The translations under genes and the position numbers were made by a program. This document shows positions 50,922 through 61,053 of a stretch of DNA of 61,059 nucleotides, piece by piece. The notes beneath the pieces were generated by a model. The model was not told the DNA's origin. It saw only the letters and a list, made by a program, of their open reading frames with translations, and made no database searches. Numbering within the stretch: the stretch's first letter is position 1; every line of letters begins with the position of its first letter. The stretch is taken from positions 1-61,059 of the forward strand of contig NZ_JARXYX010000050.1 of the NCBI RefSeq assembly GCF_029893585.1, given 5' to 3'. This DNA comes from Streptomyces sp. LBL (GTDB taxonomy: Bacteria; Actinomycetota; Actinomycetes; Streptomycetales; Streptomycetaceae).

Positions 50922-52040
50922 TCAGCTGAGCGTCGCCAGCGCCGCCGCGTCGAACGGCTGCAGTTCGTCGAAGCGGCCGGCGAGCACCTTCGCCGCCCAC
51001 TCCGGGTCCTGGAGCAGCGCGCGGCCCACGGCGATCAGGTCGACCTCCTCGGACTCCAGACGGTCGAGGAGGTCGTCGAAGCCCTTGACCGAGGCACCCT
51101 CGCCCTGGAAGCCCTTGATGAACTCGCCGTCGAGGCCGACCGAGCCGACGGTGATGACGGGCTTGCCGGTCAGCTTCTTCGACCAGCCGGCCAGGTTGAG
51201 GTCCGAGCCGTCGAACTCGGGGACCCAGTAGCGGCGGGTGGAGGCGTGGAAGGCGTCGACGCCGGCCGCGGCGAGCGGGGCGAGGATGGCCTCCAGCTCC
51301 TCGGGGGTCTCGGCGAGCCTCGCGTCGTACGCGCCCATCTTCCACTGCGAGTAGCGGAAGATGACCGGGAAGGAGGGGGAGACCGTCTCGCGGACCGCCG
51401 CCACGATCTCCTGCGCGAACCTCGCGCGGGCCACCGGATCGCCACCGTAGGCGTCCGTACGGCGGTTGGTGCCCGCCCACAGGAACTGGTCGATGAGGTA
51501 GCCGTGGGCGCCGTGCAGTTCCACGCCGTCGAAGCCGATGCGCTCCGCCGCGGCCGCCGCTTCCGTGAACGCGCCGATGACGTCGTCCAGGTCGCGCTGG
51601 GTCATCGCCTTGCCGGTGGGCTCGTCGGCGCCGGGTCGCAGGCCGGAGGGGCCGACGGCGGGGGCGTCGGCGTAGGGCGGCTGGCCCTGCTCGCGGACCA
51701 TGCCGATGTGCCACAGCTGCGGCACGATCGTGCCGCCCGCCGCGTGCACCTCCTCGGCCACCTTCGCCCAGCCGGCGAGCTGCTCCTCACCGTGGAAGCG
51801 CGGGATGTCATCGCTCTGCCCGGCCGAGTCGTGGCCGACGGTCGTGCCCTCGGTGACGATGAGGCCGACGCCCGCTGCGGCCCGGCGCGCGTAGTACGAG
51901 GCCACGTTCGCGCCCGGGATGCCGCCCGGGGAGTGGGCGCGGGTCATGGGCGCCATGGCGATACGGTTCGGGACGGTCAGGCCGTTGATCGAGGTCGGCC
52001 GGGAGAGGATGTCGGCGGCGCGGGAGGCGGTGGCGGTCAC
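50922..52040 (-). CDS. Old yellow enzyme-like NADH:flavin oxidoreductase
   Basis: A 372-residue TIM-barrel flavoprotein. The FMN and substrate region is visible as RIAMAPMTRA (about 27-36), LIVTEGTTVG, then HGAHGYLIDQFLWAGTNRRTDAYGG (about 177-201), and the phosphate-binding end VDLIAVGRALLQDPEWA (about 335). The pair H-x-x-H is the usual catalytic pair in a variant form. It reduces activated alkenes. The GTG start at 52040 follows GAGGAG. Confidence 0.93.
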   Translation of the reverse strand: MTATASRAADILSRPTSINGLTVPNRIAMAPMTRAHSPGGIPGANVASYYARRAAAGVGLIVTEGTTVGHDSAGQSDDIPRFHGEEQLAGWAKVAEEVHAAGGTIVPQLWHIGMVREQGQPPYADAPAVGPSGLRPGADEPTGKAMTQRDLDDVIGAFTEAAAAAERIGFDGVELHGAHGYLIDQFLWAGTNRRTDAYGGDPVARARFAQEIVAAVRETVSPSFPVIFRYSQWKMGAYDARLAETPEELEAILAPLAAAGVDAFHASTRRYWVPEFDGSDLNLAGWSKKLTGKPVITVGSVGLDGEFIKGFQGEGASVKGFDDLLDRLESEEVDLIAVGRALLQDPEWAAKVLAGRFDELQPFDAAALATLS

Positions 52041-52371
52041 AGCAGGGGGCTCCTCGGAGAGGTCGGTGGGGACGGGACGTCGAGCAATCGGGGCGTTCCG
52101 GGCGGTATGTGCATACGCATTGACACCCCGTTCAGGTCAACCGCCGCGCCCGGCCCCGCCATTCCGCCACTCCCCCGGGGAAGCTGTGATCCCGGACACC
52201 CGGAGCCGCTACGGCCGTCCGGAGAACGACCGCATGACGAGCCTCCGCCACTCCTGGCGGGCGAACGGGAACGGCCCCCGCACGCCCGCACGACGCCCGC
52301 CCACCCGCACCACGATGAACCGTGAGCGAGCGCGGCCCACTACGATGAACCGCAAGCACGATCCACAACGC

Positions 52372-52413
52372 CCGAGGGCGGCACCCCCCGTTTCCAGGGA
52401 GTGCCGCCCTCGG
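52372..52413 (-). terminator. Terminator of groEL
   Basis: A 13-bp perfect stem (52372-52384 with 52401-52413, CCGAGGGCGGCAC/GTGCCGCCCTCGG) lies 28 bp after the groEL stop. Confidence 0.8.
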
Positions 52414-52440
52414 TAAGGACGATGATCAACCAGAGGTCGA

Positions 52441-54063
<1,623 letters not shown>

Positions 54064-54189
54064 GTGAAGTGGTCCCTCCAGGACTGGGGGTGATTCCTTC
54101 GGACCGCGCCCGCGCCCGCGACGGACGGCTCGCATGCCTCGTGGTTCCTTGCCCCACTTGGCCTGCAGGCCTCACCGACTCGGTCCTTC

Positions 54190-54216
54190 TTGTCACTCTC
54201 ACCTTCAGAGTGCTAA
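54190..54216 (-). promoter_or_regulatory. CIRCE element 1 (HrcA operator)
   Basis: TTGTCACTC and GAGTGCTAA are separated by 9 bases. One arm matches the CIRCE half-site perfectly; the other has a changed end. It lies 127 bp upstream of groEL. Confidence 0.8.
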
Positions 54217-54225
54217 CGCCAATGA

Positions 54226-54252
54226 TTAGCACTCGCCCATGCCGAGTGCAAG
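54226..54252 (-). promoter_or_regulatory. CIRCE element 2 (HrcA operator)
   Basis: TTAGCACTC and GAGTGCAAG are separated by 9 bases. The left arm is perfect and the right arm differs in the last bases. It is 9 bp from CIRCE 1. Confidence 0.8.
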
Positions 54253-54316
54253 CGCCTCGGAAGGATCCGCAGGTGAACAGCGTCCCGCCACCGCGCCCCG
54301 GGCGCGTCCGCCGCAC

Positions 54317-54412
54317 CCCGGACACACCGAAGGGCACACGAAAGGCGAGCGCCCCGGACACACCGAAGCGCGCTCCCGGACACACCGAAGCGCGCTCCCG
54401 GACACACCGAAG
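54317..54412. repeat. Repeated CCCGGACACACCGAAG units next to the csp terminator
   Basis: Exact 16-mers start at 54317, 54353, 54375 and 54397. The last runs into the left arm of the csp terminator. The last three are spaced by 22 bp, with CGCGCT between them. Confidence 0.75.
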
Positions 54413-54446
54413 GGCTCGCACCCCGTGAGAGGTGCGAGCCCTTCGG
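54407..54446 (-). terminator. Terminator of the cold-shock gene
   Basis: CCGAAGGGCTCGCACC (54407-54422) pairs perfectly with GGTGCGAGCCCTTCGG (54431-54446) over an 8-base loop, 40 bp after the csp stop. Confidence 0.85.
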
Positions 54447-54486
54447 ATAAGAACAGAAGAACGTCGCTGCAGTTACCCGGCGCGAT

Positions 54487-54693
54487 TCAGCCGGTCGCCA
54501 GACGAACCATGTCCGCCTGCGGCCCCTTCTGACCCTGCGAGATCTCGAAATCGACCCGCTGTCCCTCTTCCAGGGTGCGGTACCCGTCCATCTGGATGGC
54601 GCTGTAGTGGACGAAAACATCCGCACCACCGTCGACCGCGATGAAGCCGTACCCCTTCTCCGCGTTGAACCACTTGACGGTGCCCTGAGCCAT
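54487..54693 (-). CDS. Cold-shock domain protein (CspA family)
   Basis: A 68-residue OB-fold protein. RNP1 is KGYGFIAV and RNP2 is DVFVHYSAI, preceded by GTVKWFNAE, all standard. It binds single-stranded RNA/DNA and opens mRNA secondary structure. The ATG at 54693 follows GGGGAG by 7 bases; the longer open frame is an artefact. Its 3' end has a strong terminator. The 300-bp upstream region may form a long leader, as in other csp genes. Confidence 0.95.
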   Translation of the reverse strand: MAQGTVKWFNAEKGYGFIAVDGGADVFVHYSAIQMDGYRTLEEGQRVDFEISQGQKGPQADMVRLATG

Positions 54694-55045
54694 GCCTAAC
54701 TCCCCTATTACTGGCCCTTGCACAGACCCACACTTCATGGATCCGGGTCAGACCTCACCCCCCACACGATTGGGGGTGTGCGCCGGAACGCGTCGACCGC
54801 GGCCGAATGTATCCGCCCAACTGCCGTCTGCAACAGGTCAGTCGGACGAGAATTCTGGACGTGCGCGATCCGGAATGTGGCGAGAATTCGCCTGAATTCA
54901 GGGCAAGTCGGGCCCCGGGAAGCCCACAAAAGGCGCGAAAGAGGCGCACACTTTGGCTATATCTTGTCGGCGCAAGGCAGGAATCAGGGCTGCCAGCCTG
55001 TTATGCGGCGGCGCCTTCCCCAACTGTACCGCGCTCAACCACATG
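54694..55045. promoter_or_regulatory. Upstream region / possible long 5' leader of csp
   Basis: About 350 bp with lower GC than the genes around it and no supported ORF. It contains GAATTC pairs near 54850 and 54890 and a GGCGCGAAAGAGGCGC inverted segment near 54930. By analogy with other cold-shock genes it may be transcribed as a thermosensitive leader; that is inference. Confidence 0.35.
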
Positions 55046-55084
55046 GAATTGCCCCCTCCGCTTCTCTCACGGAGGGGGCAATTC
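55046..55084 (-). terminator. Terminator of the thrC-moaD operon
   Basis: GAATTGCCCCCTCCG (55046-55060) pairs perfectly with CGGAGGGGGCAATTC (55070-55084), 39 bp after the MoaD-like stop. Confidence 0.85.
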
Positions 55085-55122
55085 GGTGGACTCTCGGTAA
55101 CTGAAGTTACCGAAGGTAATAA

Positions 55123-55398
55123 TCAGCCGCCGGCGACGGCCGGAATGATGGAGACACCGGCACCGTCCGGGGTCGCGGTCTCCAGGCCCTGCTCGAAGCG
55201 GACGTCGTCGTCGTTGACGTACACGTTGACGAACCGGCGCAGCTTGCCCTGGTCGTCGAGGACGCGGGCGGCGATCCCCGTGTGGTTCTTCTCCAGGTTG
55301 CCGATGACCTCGCCGAGGGTCGCTCCCTCGGCGGCGACCTCGGCCTTGCCGCCGGTGTAGGTGCGCAGGATGGTGGGGATGCGGACGGTCACGCTCAT
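55123..55398 (-). CDS. MoaD/ThiS-family ubiquitin-like sulfur carrier
   Basis: A 91-residue beta-grasp protein ending in Gly-Gly (PAVAGG), the site that is adenylated and thiocarboxylated. VTVRIPTILRTYTGGKAEV at the start is typical. Related proteins (CysO in mycobacteria) carry sulfide to make Cys; others serve molybdopterin or thiamine synthesis. It is ATGA-coupled to threonine synthase and has no MoaE or ThiG partner nearby, so a sulfur-amino-acid role is the best guess. Confidence 0.88.
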   Translation of the reverse strand: MSVTVRIPTILRTYTGGKAEVAAEGATLGEVIGNLEKNHTGIAARVLDDQGKLRRFVNVYVNDDDVRFEQGLETATPDGAGVSIIPAVAGG

Positions 55399-56699
55399 GC
55401 GAGGCCAGCCTCTCGGAAGGATTCGAGGTTCGGACGGATCGTGGCGGTCAGGCCGGTGCCGGCCACCGCGTCGAGGGTCTTGAGACCGTCACCGGTGTTC
55501 AGGACGACCGTGGTCTTCGTCGGGTCGAGGAGACCGTTCTCGATCAGTTTCCTGGTCACACCCACGGTCACGCCACCGGCGGTCTCCGCGAAGATGCCCT
55601 CCGTGCGGGCCAGCAGCTTGATCGCGTCGACGATCTGCTCGTCGTTGACGTCCTCCACCGCACCACCCGTACGACGCGCGATGTCGAGGACGTACGGCCC
55701 GTCCGCCGGGTTGCCGATGGCCAGCGACTTGGCGATGGTGTTCGGCTTCTGCGGCCGGACCACGTCGAGCCCGGCCTTGTAGGCCACGGACACCGGCGAG
55801 CAGCCCTCGGCCTGCGCACCGAAGATCTTGTACGGCTTGTCCTCGACGAGCCCCAGCTTGATCAGCTCCTGCAGACCCTTGTCGATCTTCGTGAGCTGGG
55901 AGCCGGAGGCGATCGGCACGACCAGTTGGTCCGGCAGCTGCCAGCCGAGCTGCTCGCAGATCTCGTACGACAGCGTCTTGGAGCCCTCGGCGTAGTACGG
56001 CCGCAGGTTGACGTTGACGAAGCCCCAGCCCTCGCCGGCCGGGTCGCCGATCAGCTCGGAGCAGAAGCGGTTCACATCGTCGTAGTTGCCCTCGATGCCG
56101 ACGAGTTCGCCGCCGTAGATCGCGGCCATGACGACCTTGCCCTGCTCCAGGTCGTGCGGGATGAACACGCAGGAACGGAAGCCGGCGCGGGCGGCGGCGG
56201 CGCCCACCGCACCGGCGAGGTTGCCGGTGGAGGAGCAGGAGAGGGTGGTGAAACCGAAGGCGCGCGCGGCCTCGATGGCCTGGGCGACGACCCGGTCCTT
56301 GAAGGAGTGCGTCGGGTTGCCGGAGTCGTCCTTCACATACAGCCCACCGGTCACCCCGAGCTCGCGCGCGAGGTTGTCGGCCTTGACGAGCTTGGTCCAG
56401 CCGGGGTTGATGTTCGGCTTGGTGGCCACGTCGGCCGGGACGGGAAGCAGGGGCGCGTAACGCCAGATGTTCGAGGGTCCCGCTTCGATCCGCTTGCGGA
56501 GCTCCTCGGTGTCGTAGGCCGAGAAGTCGTACGCGATCTCGAGCGGACCGAAACACTCCTCGCACGCGAAGACCGGGCCGAGGGGCACGCGGTGACCGCA
56601 TTCGCGGCAGCTCAGCGCGGCGGCGGGGCCGAGGTCGACGGGGGAGCCGGTGGTGTTGACGGTGCTGTCCGCGGTGTTTGCAACAGTCTGCGCAGCCAT
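55395..56699 (-). CDS. thrC: Threonine synthase
   Basis: A 434-residue PLP enzyme that converts O-phosphohomoserine to threonine. The PLP Lys lies in NPTHSFKDRVV (about 110-120). The phosphate-binding loop is SCSSTGNLAGAVGAAAARAG (about 143). The N-terminus carries a CxxC...CxxC zinc-ribbon-like pair (LSCRECGHR, FACEECFG, about 30-52), typical of this subgroup. It is preceded by a SAM-I riboswitch and followed by the MoaD-like gene with a 4-bp overlap. Confidence 0.93.
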   Translation of the reverse strand: MAAQTVANTADSTVNTTGSPVDLGPAAALSCRECGHRVPLGPVFACEECFGPLEIAYDFSAYDTEELRKRIEAGPSNIWRYAPLLPVPADVATKPNINPGWTKLVKADNLARELGVTGGLYVKDDSGNPTHSFKDRVVAQAIEAARAFGFTTLSCSSTGNLAGAVGAAAARAGFRSCVFIPHDLEQGKVVMAAIYGGELVGIEGNYDDVNRFCSELIGDPAGEGWGFVNVNLRPYYAEGSKTLSYEICEQLGWQLPDQLVVPIASGSQLTKIDKGLQELIKLGLVEDKPYKIFGAQAEGCSPVSVAYKAGLDVVRPQKPNTIAKSLAIGNPADGPYVLDIARRTGGAVEDVNDEQIVDAIKLLARTEGIFAETAGGVTVGVTRKLIENGLLDPTKTTVVLNTGDGLKTLDAVAGTGLTATIRPNLESFREAGLA

Positions 56700-56719
56700 G
56701 TGAGGCGAGGCCCTTTCTC

Positions 56720-56874
56720 CTCATCTTCCTCACGACGCATCTCGCCGTGAGACGGATTTGGCACCTTCCCTAGCCGGGGAGCCTCGCGGAAACGATCGAC
56801 AGTGATCGCTACGAGACCGGCTGGAGGGTTGCCGGGGCTTCAACGGGCCGTATCCCTCTGCCCCTCTGGATGAG
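56720..56874 (-). promoter_or_regulatory. SAM-I (S-box) riboswitch upstream of thrC
   Basis: The minus strand has the S-box signature in order: CTCATCCAGAGGGGCAGAGG, then ACGGCCCGTTGAAGCCCCGG CAACC, then AAGGTGCCAAATCC, and the closing GATGAG (56720-56725) pairing with CTCATC (56869-56874). SAM binding would turn off the thrC-moaD transcript, linking threonine synthesis to methionine/SAM supply. Confidence 0.88.
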
Positions 56875-57065
56875 CGGTATGTAGTTGTTGATCGTTGAAA
56901 CGGAACGCCGACCCTGACATGCGATGGTCATCAGCGTTGTTCAAGACTGTAACCGAAGGCCAGGACAGTTTGAGAGAGCCGTCCGAACCGCGAGATGGAT
57001 CACATGTTCCACCAGAGGTCCATGGATCACTCGCTCGCCGAGAGAACGCAGAGGAGCCGCGCACC

Positions 57066-58010
57066 GTGCTGAATGAAGTCGAGCGTTGGCTGAGCACCCG
57101 CTCCTGGTCCGGGACCGATCGCCCGCTCCACCGGATCCTGGCCGCGAAACGCGCCACCGGACAGTCGGTCAGTGTCGTACTGCCCGCGCTGAACGAGGAG
57201 GAGACGGTCGGTGACATCGTCGCCGTGATCCGTCACGACCTCGTGCAGCAGGTCCCGCTCGTCGACGAGATCGTCGTCGTGGACTCGGGCTCGACCGACC
57301 GTACCTCCGAGGTGGCCGCCGCCGCCGGGGCGCGCGTCGTCCATCGCGACGACATCCTGCCCCGCATCCCCGCCGTCCCCGGCAAGGGCGAGGTGCTGTG
57401 GCGCTCGCTCCTGGTCACCAGCGGCGACATCGTCTGCTTCATCGACGCGGATCTGAAGGAGTTCTCTTCCGACTTCGTCTCCGGGATCGTGGGGCCGCTG
57501 CTCACCGACCCCGGGGTGGCCCTCGTCAAGGGCATGTACGACCGTCCCCTGGCCGGCGCAGCCGGGCAGGGCGGGCGGGTCACCGAGCTGATGGCCCGCC
57601 CGCTGCTGAACATGCACTGGCCGCAGCTGGCCGGTTTCGTACAGCCGCTGGGCGGCGAGTACGCGGCCCGCCGCTCACTCCTGGAACAGCTGCCCTTCCC
57701 GGTGGGATACGGGGTGGAGCTGGGCATGCTGATCGACTCCCTGCACCTGGTCGGCCTGGACGCCCTCGCCCAGGTCGATGTCGGCGTGCGCAAGCACCGC
57801 CACCAGGACGGTCAGGCGCTGGGCCGGATGTCCGCCGCCATCTACCGCACCGCCCAGCTCCGGCTGGCCCGCGGCCACCTGATCCGGCCCTCCCTCACCC
57901 AGTTCGAACGGGGCGAGGACGGATTCGAACCCCGTACGTACTCCGTGGACACGGAGGAACGGCCGCCGATGGCGGAGATCGCCGAGTACGCGGCGCGCAA
58001 GGTCGCGTGA
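57066..58010 (+). CDS. gpgS: Glucosyl-3-phosphoglycerate synthase
   Basis: A 314-residue GT81-type glycosyltransferase. SVSVVLPALNEEETVGDIV (about 37-55) starts the GT-A fold; the metal motif is CFIDADLKEF (about 125). LGGEYAARRSLLEQLPFPVGYGVELGMLID is the family signature. It makes glucosyl-3-phosphoglycerate from NDP-glucose, a precursor of glucosylglycerate. The GTG at 57066 follows AGAGGAG and is preferred to an ATG 57 codons upstream. It stands before otsA, another compatible-solute gene. Confidence 0.88.
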   Translation: MLNEVERWLSTRSWSGTDRPLHRILAAKRATGQSVSVVLPALNEEETVGDIVAVIRHDLVQQVPLVDEIVVVDSGSTDRTSEVAAAAGARVVHRDDILPRIPAVPGKGEVLWRSLLVTSGDIVCFIDADLKEFSSDFVSGIVGPLLTDPGVALVKGMYDRPLAGAAGQGGRVTELMARPLLNMHWPQLAGFVQPLGGEYAARRSLLEQLPFPVGYGVELGMLIDSLHLVGLDALAQVDVGVRKHRHQDGQALGRMSAAIYRTAQLRLARGHLIRPSLTQFERGEDGFEPRTYSVDTEERPPMAEIAEYAARKVA

Positions 58011-58082
58011 CGGGGTGTACCCGGTCCCTCGCGGAGGGCACCCGTACGTTTGAGTGGTTCCGGGCCGGGCTAGGTTGGGCGT

Positions 58083-59489
58083 ATGGCGTCCACCGACGGT
58101 GCAGCTCAGGTGCTGGTCGCGTCCAACCGCGGCCCGGTCTCGTACGACGTGCGCGAGGACGGCTCGCTCCACACCAAACGGGGTGGCGGCGGGCTGGTCT
58201 CGGGCCTGTCGGCGATCGGCTCCGACGCGGGCACCCTGTGGGTGTGCTCGGCGCTCGGCGACGGCGACCGCGAGGCGGTCCGGCGCGGGGTCGGCGAGGC
58301 GGGCGTGCGCATGCTCGCCATCCCGGCCGACGTGCACGCCGACGCGTACAACGGCATCGCCAACTCGGTGCTGTGGTTCGTCCACCACATGCTCTACCAG
58401 ATCCCGCTGGAGCCGGTCTTCGACGCGGAGTTCCGGCGGCAGTGGGCGTCGTACGAGACGTACAACCGCGCGTTCGCCGAGGCGCTGGCGGAAGAGGCCG
58501 CTGAGGGCGCGGCCGTGGTCGTCCAGGACTACCACCTCACCCTGGTGCCGGGCATGCTCCGCGAGCTGCGCCCCGACCTGCGCATCGGCCACTTCTCGCA
58601 CACGCCGTGGGCGCCGCCGGAGTACTTCCGGATGCTGCCGGACGACGTGGCGCAACAGGTCCTGAGCGGCATGCTGGGCGCCGACCGGCTCGGCTTCCTC
58701 ACCCAGCGCTGGGCGGACGCGTTCACCGCGTGCGCGGAGCAGTTCGCCGGGGGGCTCGGGGGTACGCGGGTCGGAGTGCACGGGCTGGGCGCGGACGCGG
58801 ACTTCCTGCGCGAGCGTGCGCACGAGGCGGACGTGAACGAGCGGATCGTCGCGCTGCGGGAAGAGATCGGCACGACGCCCGACGGCGCTGCGCGCCGGAC
58901 GATCGTCCGGGTCGACCGGACCGAGCTGTCGAAGAACATCGTGCGAGGGCTGCTGGCGTACCGGCAGCTGCTCGACGACCACCCCGAGTGGCGTGAGCGG
59001 GTGGTGCACGTGGCGTTCGCCTACCCGTCCCGCCAGGACCTCGCCGTGTACCGCGACTACACAGCCGAGGTGCAGCGGCTGGCGGAGGAGATCAACGCGC
59101 AGTACGGGACGCCGGGTTGGACGCCGGTCGTGCTGCATGTGAAGGACGACTTCGCCCGGTCGCTGGCGGCATACCGGCTGGCGGACGTGGCGCTGGTGAA
59201 CCCCGTGCGGGACGGCATGAACCTCGTCGCCAAGGAGGTGCCGGTGGTCTCCGAGGAGGGGTGCGTACTGGTGCTGTCGCGGGAGGCGGGCGCGTACGAG
59301 GAGCTGGGCGAGGAGGCGCTCGCGGTGAACCCGTACGACGTGGTCGCCACGGCCCGCGCGCTGCGTCAGGCGCTGACGATGCCGGAGGGTGAGCGGGCCG
59401 AGCGGACGAAACGACTCGCCGCGGCGGCGACGGCACTTCCGCCGGCCCAGTGGTTCCTGGACCAGCTGAACGCCCTCAGGGCCGGCTGA
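58083..59489 (+). CDS. otsA: Trehalose-6-phosphate synthase (OtsA, GT20)
   Basis: A 468-residue GT-B enzyme. VLVASNRGPVSY and RGGGGLVSGLS-like loops are at the N-terminus (about 10-40), then VVQDYHLTLVPGMLRE (about 142-157), HTPWAPPEYFRML (about 175), and the sugar-nucleotide site DVALVNPVRDGMNLVAKE (about 370-387). It couples UDP- or GDP-glucose to glucose-6-phosphate. OtsB, encoded convergently, removes the phosphate to give trehalose. Confidence 0.95.
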   Translation: MASTDGAAQVLVASNRGPVSYDVREDGSLHTKRGGGGLVSGLSAIGSDAGTLWVCSALGDGDREAVRRGVGEAGVRMLAIPADVHADAYNGIANSVLWFVHHMLYQIPLEPVFDAEFRRQWASYETYNRAFAEALAEEAAEGAAVVVQDYHLTLVPGMLRELRPDLRIGHFSHTPWAPPEYFRMLPDDVAQQVLSGMLGADRLGFLTQRWADAFTACAEQFAGGLGGTRVGVHGLGADADFLRERAHEADVNERIVALREEIGTTPDGAARRTIVRVDRTELSKNIVRGLLAYRQLLDDHPEWRERVVHVAFAYPSRQDLAVYRDYTAEVQRLAEEINAQYGTPGWTPVVLHVKDDFARSLAAYRLADVALVNPVRDGMNLVAKEVPVVSEEGCVLVLSREAGAYEELGEEALAVNPYDVVATARALRQALTMPEGERAERTKRLAAAATALPPAQWFLDQLNALRAG

Positions 59490-59584
59490 GCGTCTTCAGG
59501 GCTCAGGGCCGGCTGAACAACACCCTCAGAACCCGTCAGGATTCTTCAGGACTGGCTGACCGGGCGGCCGGTCATGCGGCAGGT

Positions 59585-60481
59585 CTACGACCTGACCTGG
59601 GCGGCCAGCCCACGCAGCAGGTCCACGACCCCCTCCGGGCCGGCCACCACCAGGTCCGCCCGCTCGCTGAGTTCGGTGACCTCGTCGTTGCCGCTGCAGA
59701 CGAGCAGGCCGGGGGTGCCGTCGGAGCGGAGCTTCTCGACCGCGGCGAAGGCGGGGAGGTCGCCCAGGTCGTCGCCGGCGTAGAGGACGGCCTCGGCGGA
59801 GATCTCGCGGGCGTATTCGAGGAGGGCGACGCCCTTGTCCATGCCGGGCGGGCGGAGTTCGAGGACCATGCGGCCGGGTTCGATGATCAGGCCGTGCCGG
59901 GCGGCCAGGTCGGTGAGCGGGGCGCGCAGGGCCTCGAAGGCGGCCTGGGGGTCGCTGGCCCGACGGGTGTGGACGGCGACCGCGCAGCCCTTCTCCTCGA
60001 TCCAGGTGCCCTGCCAGGCCCCGATCCGGTCGAGGAAGCCGGGCAGTTCGGCGCGGGCGGCGGCGACGCCGGGATGCGGGGCGGGGGCGCTGACCGTGCC
60101 GGTGACGGCGTCCCAGCGTTCGGCGCCGTAGTGGCCGAGGACGACGAGGTGCTCCAGGCCGGGTACCCCGGCGAAGCCGCCGTGGCGCACCGCGACGCCG
60201 GCCGGGCGGCCGGTGACCACGGCGATGGCGGCGACCTTCGGCGCGAGCGCGGCGAGCGCGGGTACCGCGTCCGGGTGCGCCCGGGCCTGCTCGGGGTCCG
60301 CCACGATCGGCGCGAGCGTCCCGTCGAAGTCGAGCGCGATCACGGCCCGCGAGGGTCGGCTGAGGATGGCGTCCAGCCCGTCCCGGCCCGCCGCCGTCGC
60401 GGGAGCGGGGAGGGGGGCCGTGGCTTCTGTGGCTCCCCTGGCTTCTGTGGCTTCCGTGGAGTGCGTCTCGTGGCTGCCCAT
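59585..60481 (-). CDS. otsB: Trehalose-6-phosphate phosphatase (OtsB)
   Basis: A 298-residue HAD enzyme. The nucleophile motif is VIALDFDGTLAPIV (about 47-60), and the late motif VLYAGDDLGDLPAFAAV (about 238) holds the magnesium Asp pair. KGVALLEYAREI near 222 is typical. It releases trehalose from trehalose-6-phosphate made by OtsA. It faces otsA tail to tail with about 95 bp between. The N-terminal 40 residues are low complexity. Confidence 0.93.
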   Translation of the reverse strand: MGSHETHSTEATEARGATEATAPLPAPATAAGRDGLDAILSRPSRAVIALDFDGTLAPIVADPEQARAHPDAVPALAALAPKVAAIAVVTGRPAGVAVRHGGFAGVPGLEHLVVLGHYGAERWDAVTGTVSAPAPHPGVAAARAELPGFLDRIGAWQGTWIEEKGCAVAVHTRRASDPQAAFEALRAPLTDLAARHGLIIEPGRMVLELRPPGMDKGVALLEYAREISAEAVLYAGDDLGDLPAFAAVEKLRSDGTPGLLVCSGNDEVTELSERADLVVAGPEGVVDLLRGLAAQVRS

Positions 60482-60590
60482 GGATCGACCTTATCCGCGA
60501 TGCGCGCAGGCATTCGCGACGAGCGTCAGCCTTTTCGACTCCGGGTGCCGAGCGGAGGGTGCCGAGTGCCGGCTCCCGGGCGCCCGACCG

Positions 60591-60872
60591 TTACCGCTCG
60601 CCGCGCCGCGCCTCCCGTACCCGTCGCAACCGGTTCACCGTCACGGGGTCGAACGCCAGCGCCCGTTCATCGTCCAGCAGAGCGTTCAGCAGCTGGAAGT
60701 ACCGGACCGGCGCCAGCCCCAGCTTCTCGCGTATCGCCCGCTCTTTGGCTCCGGGCCCGCTGAAGCCGCGCCGCTCCAGCGCGAGGATGTCCCGCTCCCG
60801 CCGACCGAGCTGCTTCCCTCGGTCCCCCCGGTCCCCCCGGTCCCCCTGATTCGGCTGGTCCATCTGGTCCAT
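60591..60872 (-). CDS. DUF3263 domain protein
   Basis: A 93-residue protein. LGRRERDILALERRGFSGPGAKERAIREKLGL is the DUF3263 signature, followed by RYFQLLNALLDDERALAFDPVTVNRLRRVR. The fold is a small HTH-like helical domain; the role is unknown. The N-terminus has a DRGD repeat from short DNA repeats. The Met at 60872 is chosen over the far-upstream start. It lies beyond otsB as in S. coelicolor. Confidence 0.88.
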   Translation of the reverse strand: MDQMDQPNQGDRGDRGDRGKQLGRRERDILALERRGFSGPGAKERAIREKLGLAPVRYFQLLNALLDDERALAFDPVTVNRLRRVREARRGER

Positions 60873-60978
60873 GTCCGGCACGGTAGCCGCCCCCACTGAC
60901 AGCGACCACCGCCCCGGCCAGACCCAGGCCGAGCGCCAACCACTCGCCCCCTGTCGCTCGCCCCGGCTACCGGGATTC

Positions 60979-61053
60979 ATTCGCAGTGCATCGGCCTTCA
61001 GGCCGGTGGTGAGGCGAATCTGATGGTGGCGACGCGGAGCGTCGCGGATTCAA
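60979..61053 (+). ncRNA. Omega-RNA-like scaffold remnant or right end of an IS605-type element
   Basis: Nested pairing ATTCGC/GCGAAT (60979-60984 with 61014-61019) encloses CGGCC-TTCA-GGCCG (60992-61005). A second hairpin GCGACGC-GGA-GCGTCGC (61029-61045) is followed by GGATTCAA (61046-61053). The ending is the same as that of the TnpB element at 47606-47613. No tnpB lies beside it in the window, so it is a remnant or a small element mobilised in trans. Confidence 0.4.
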
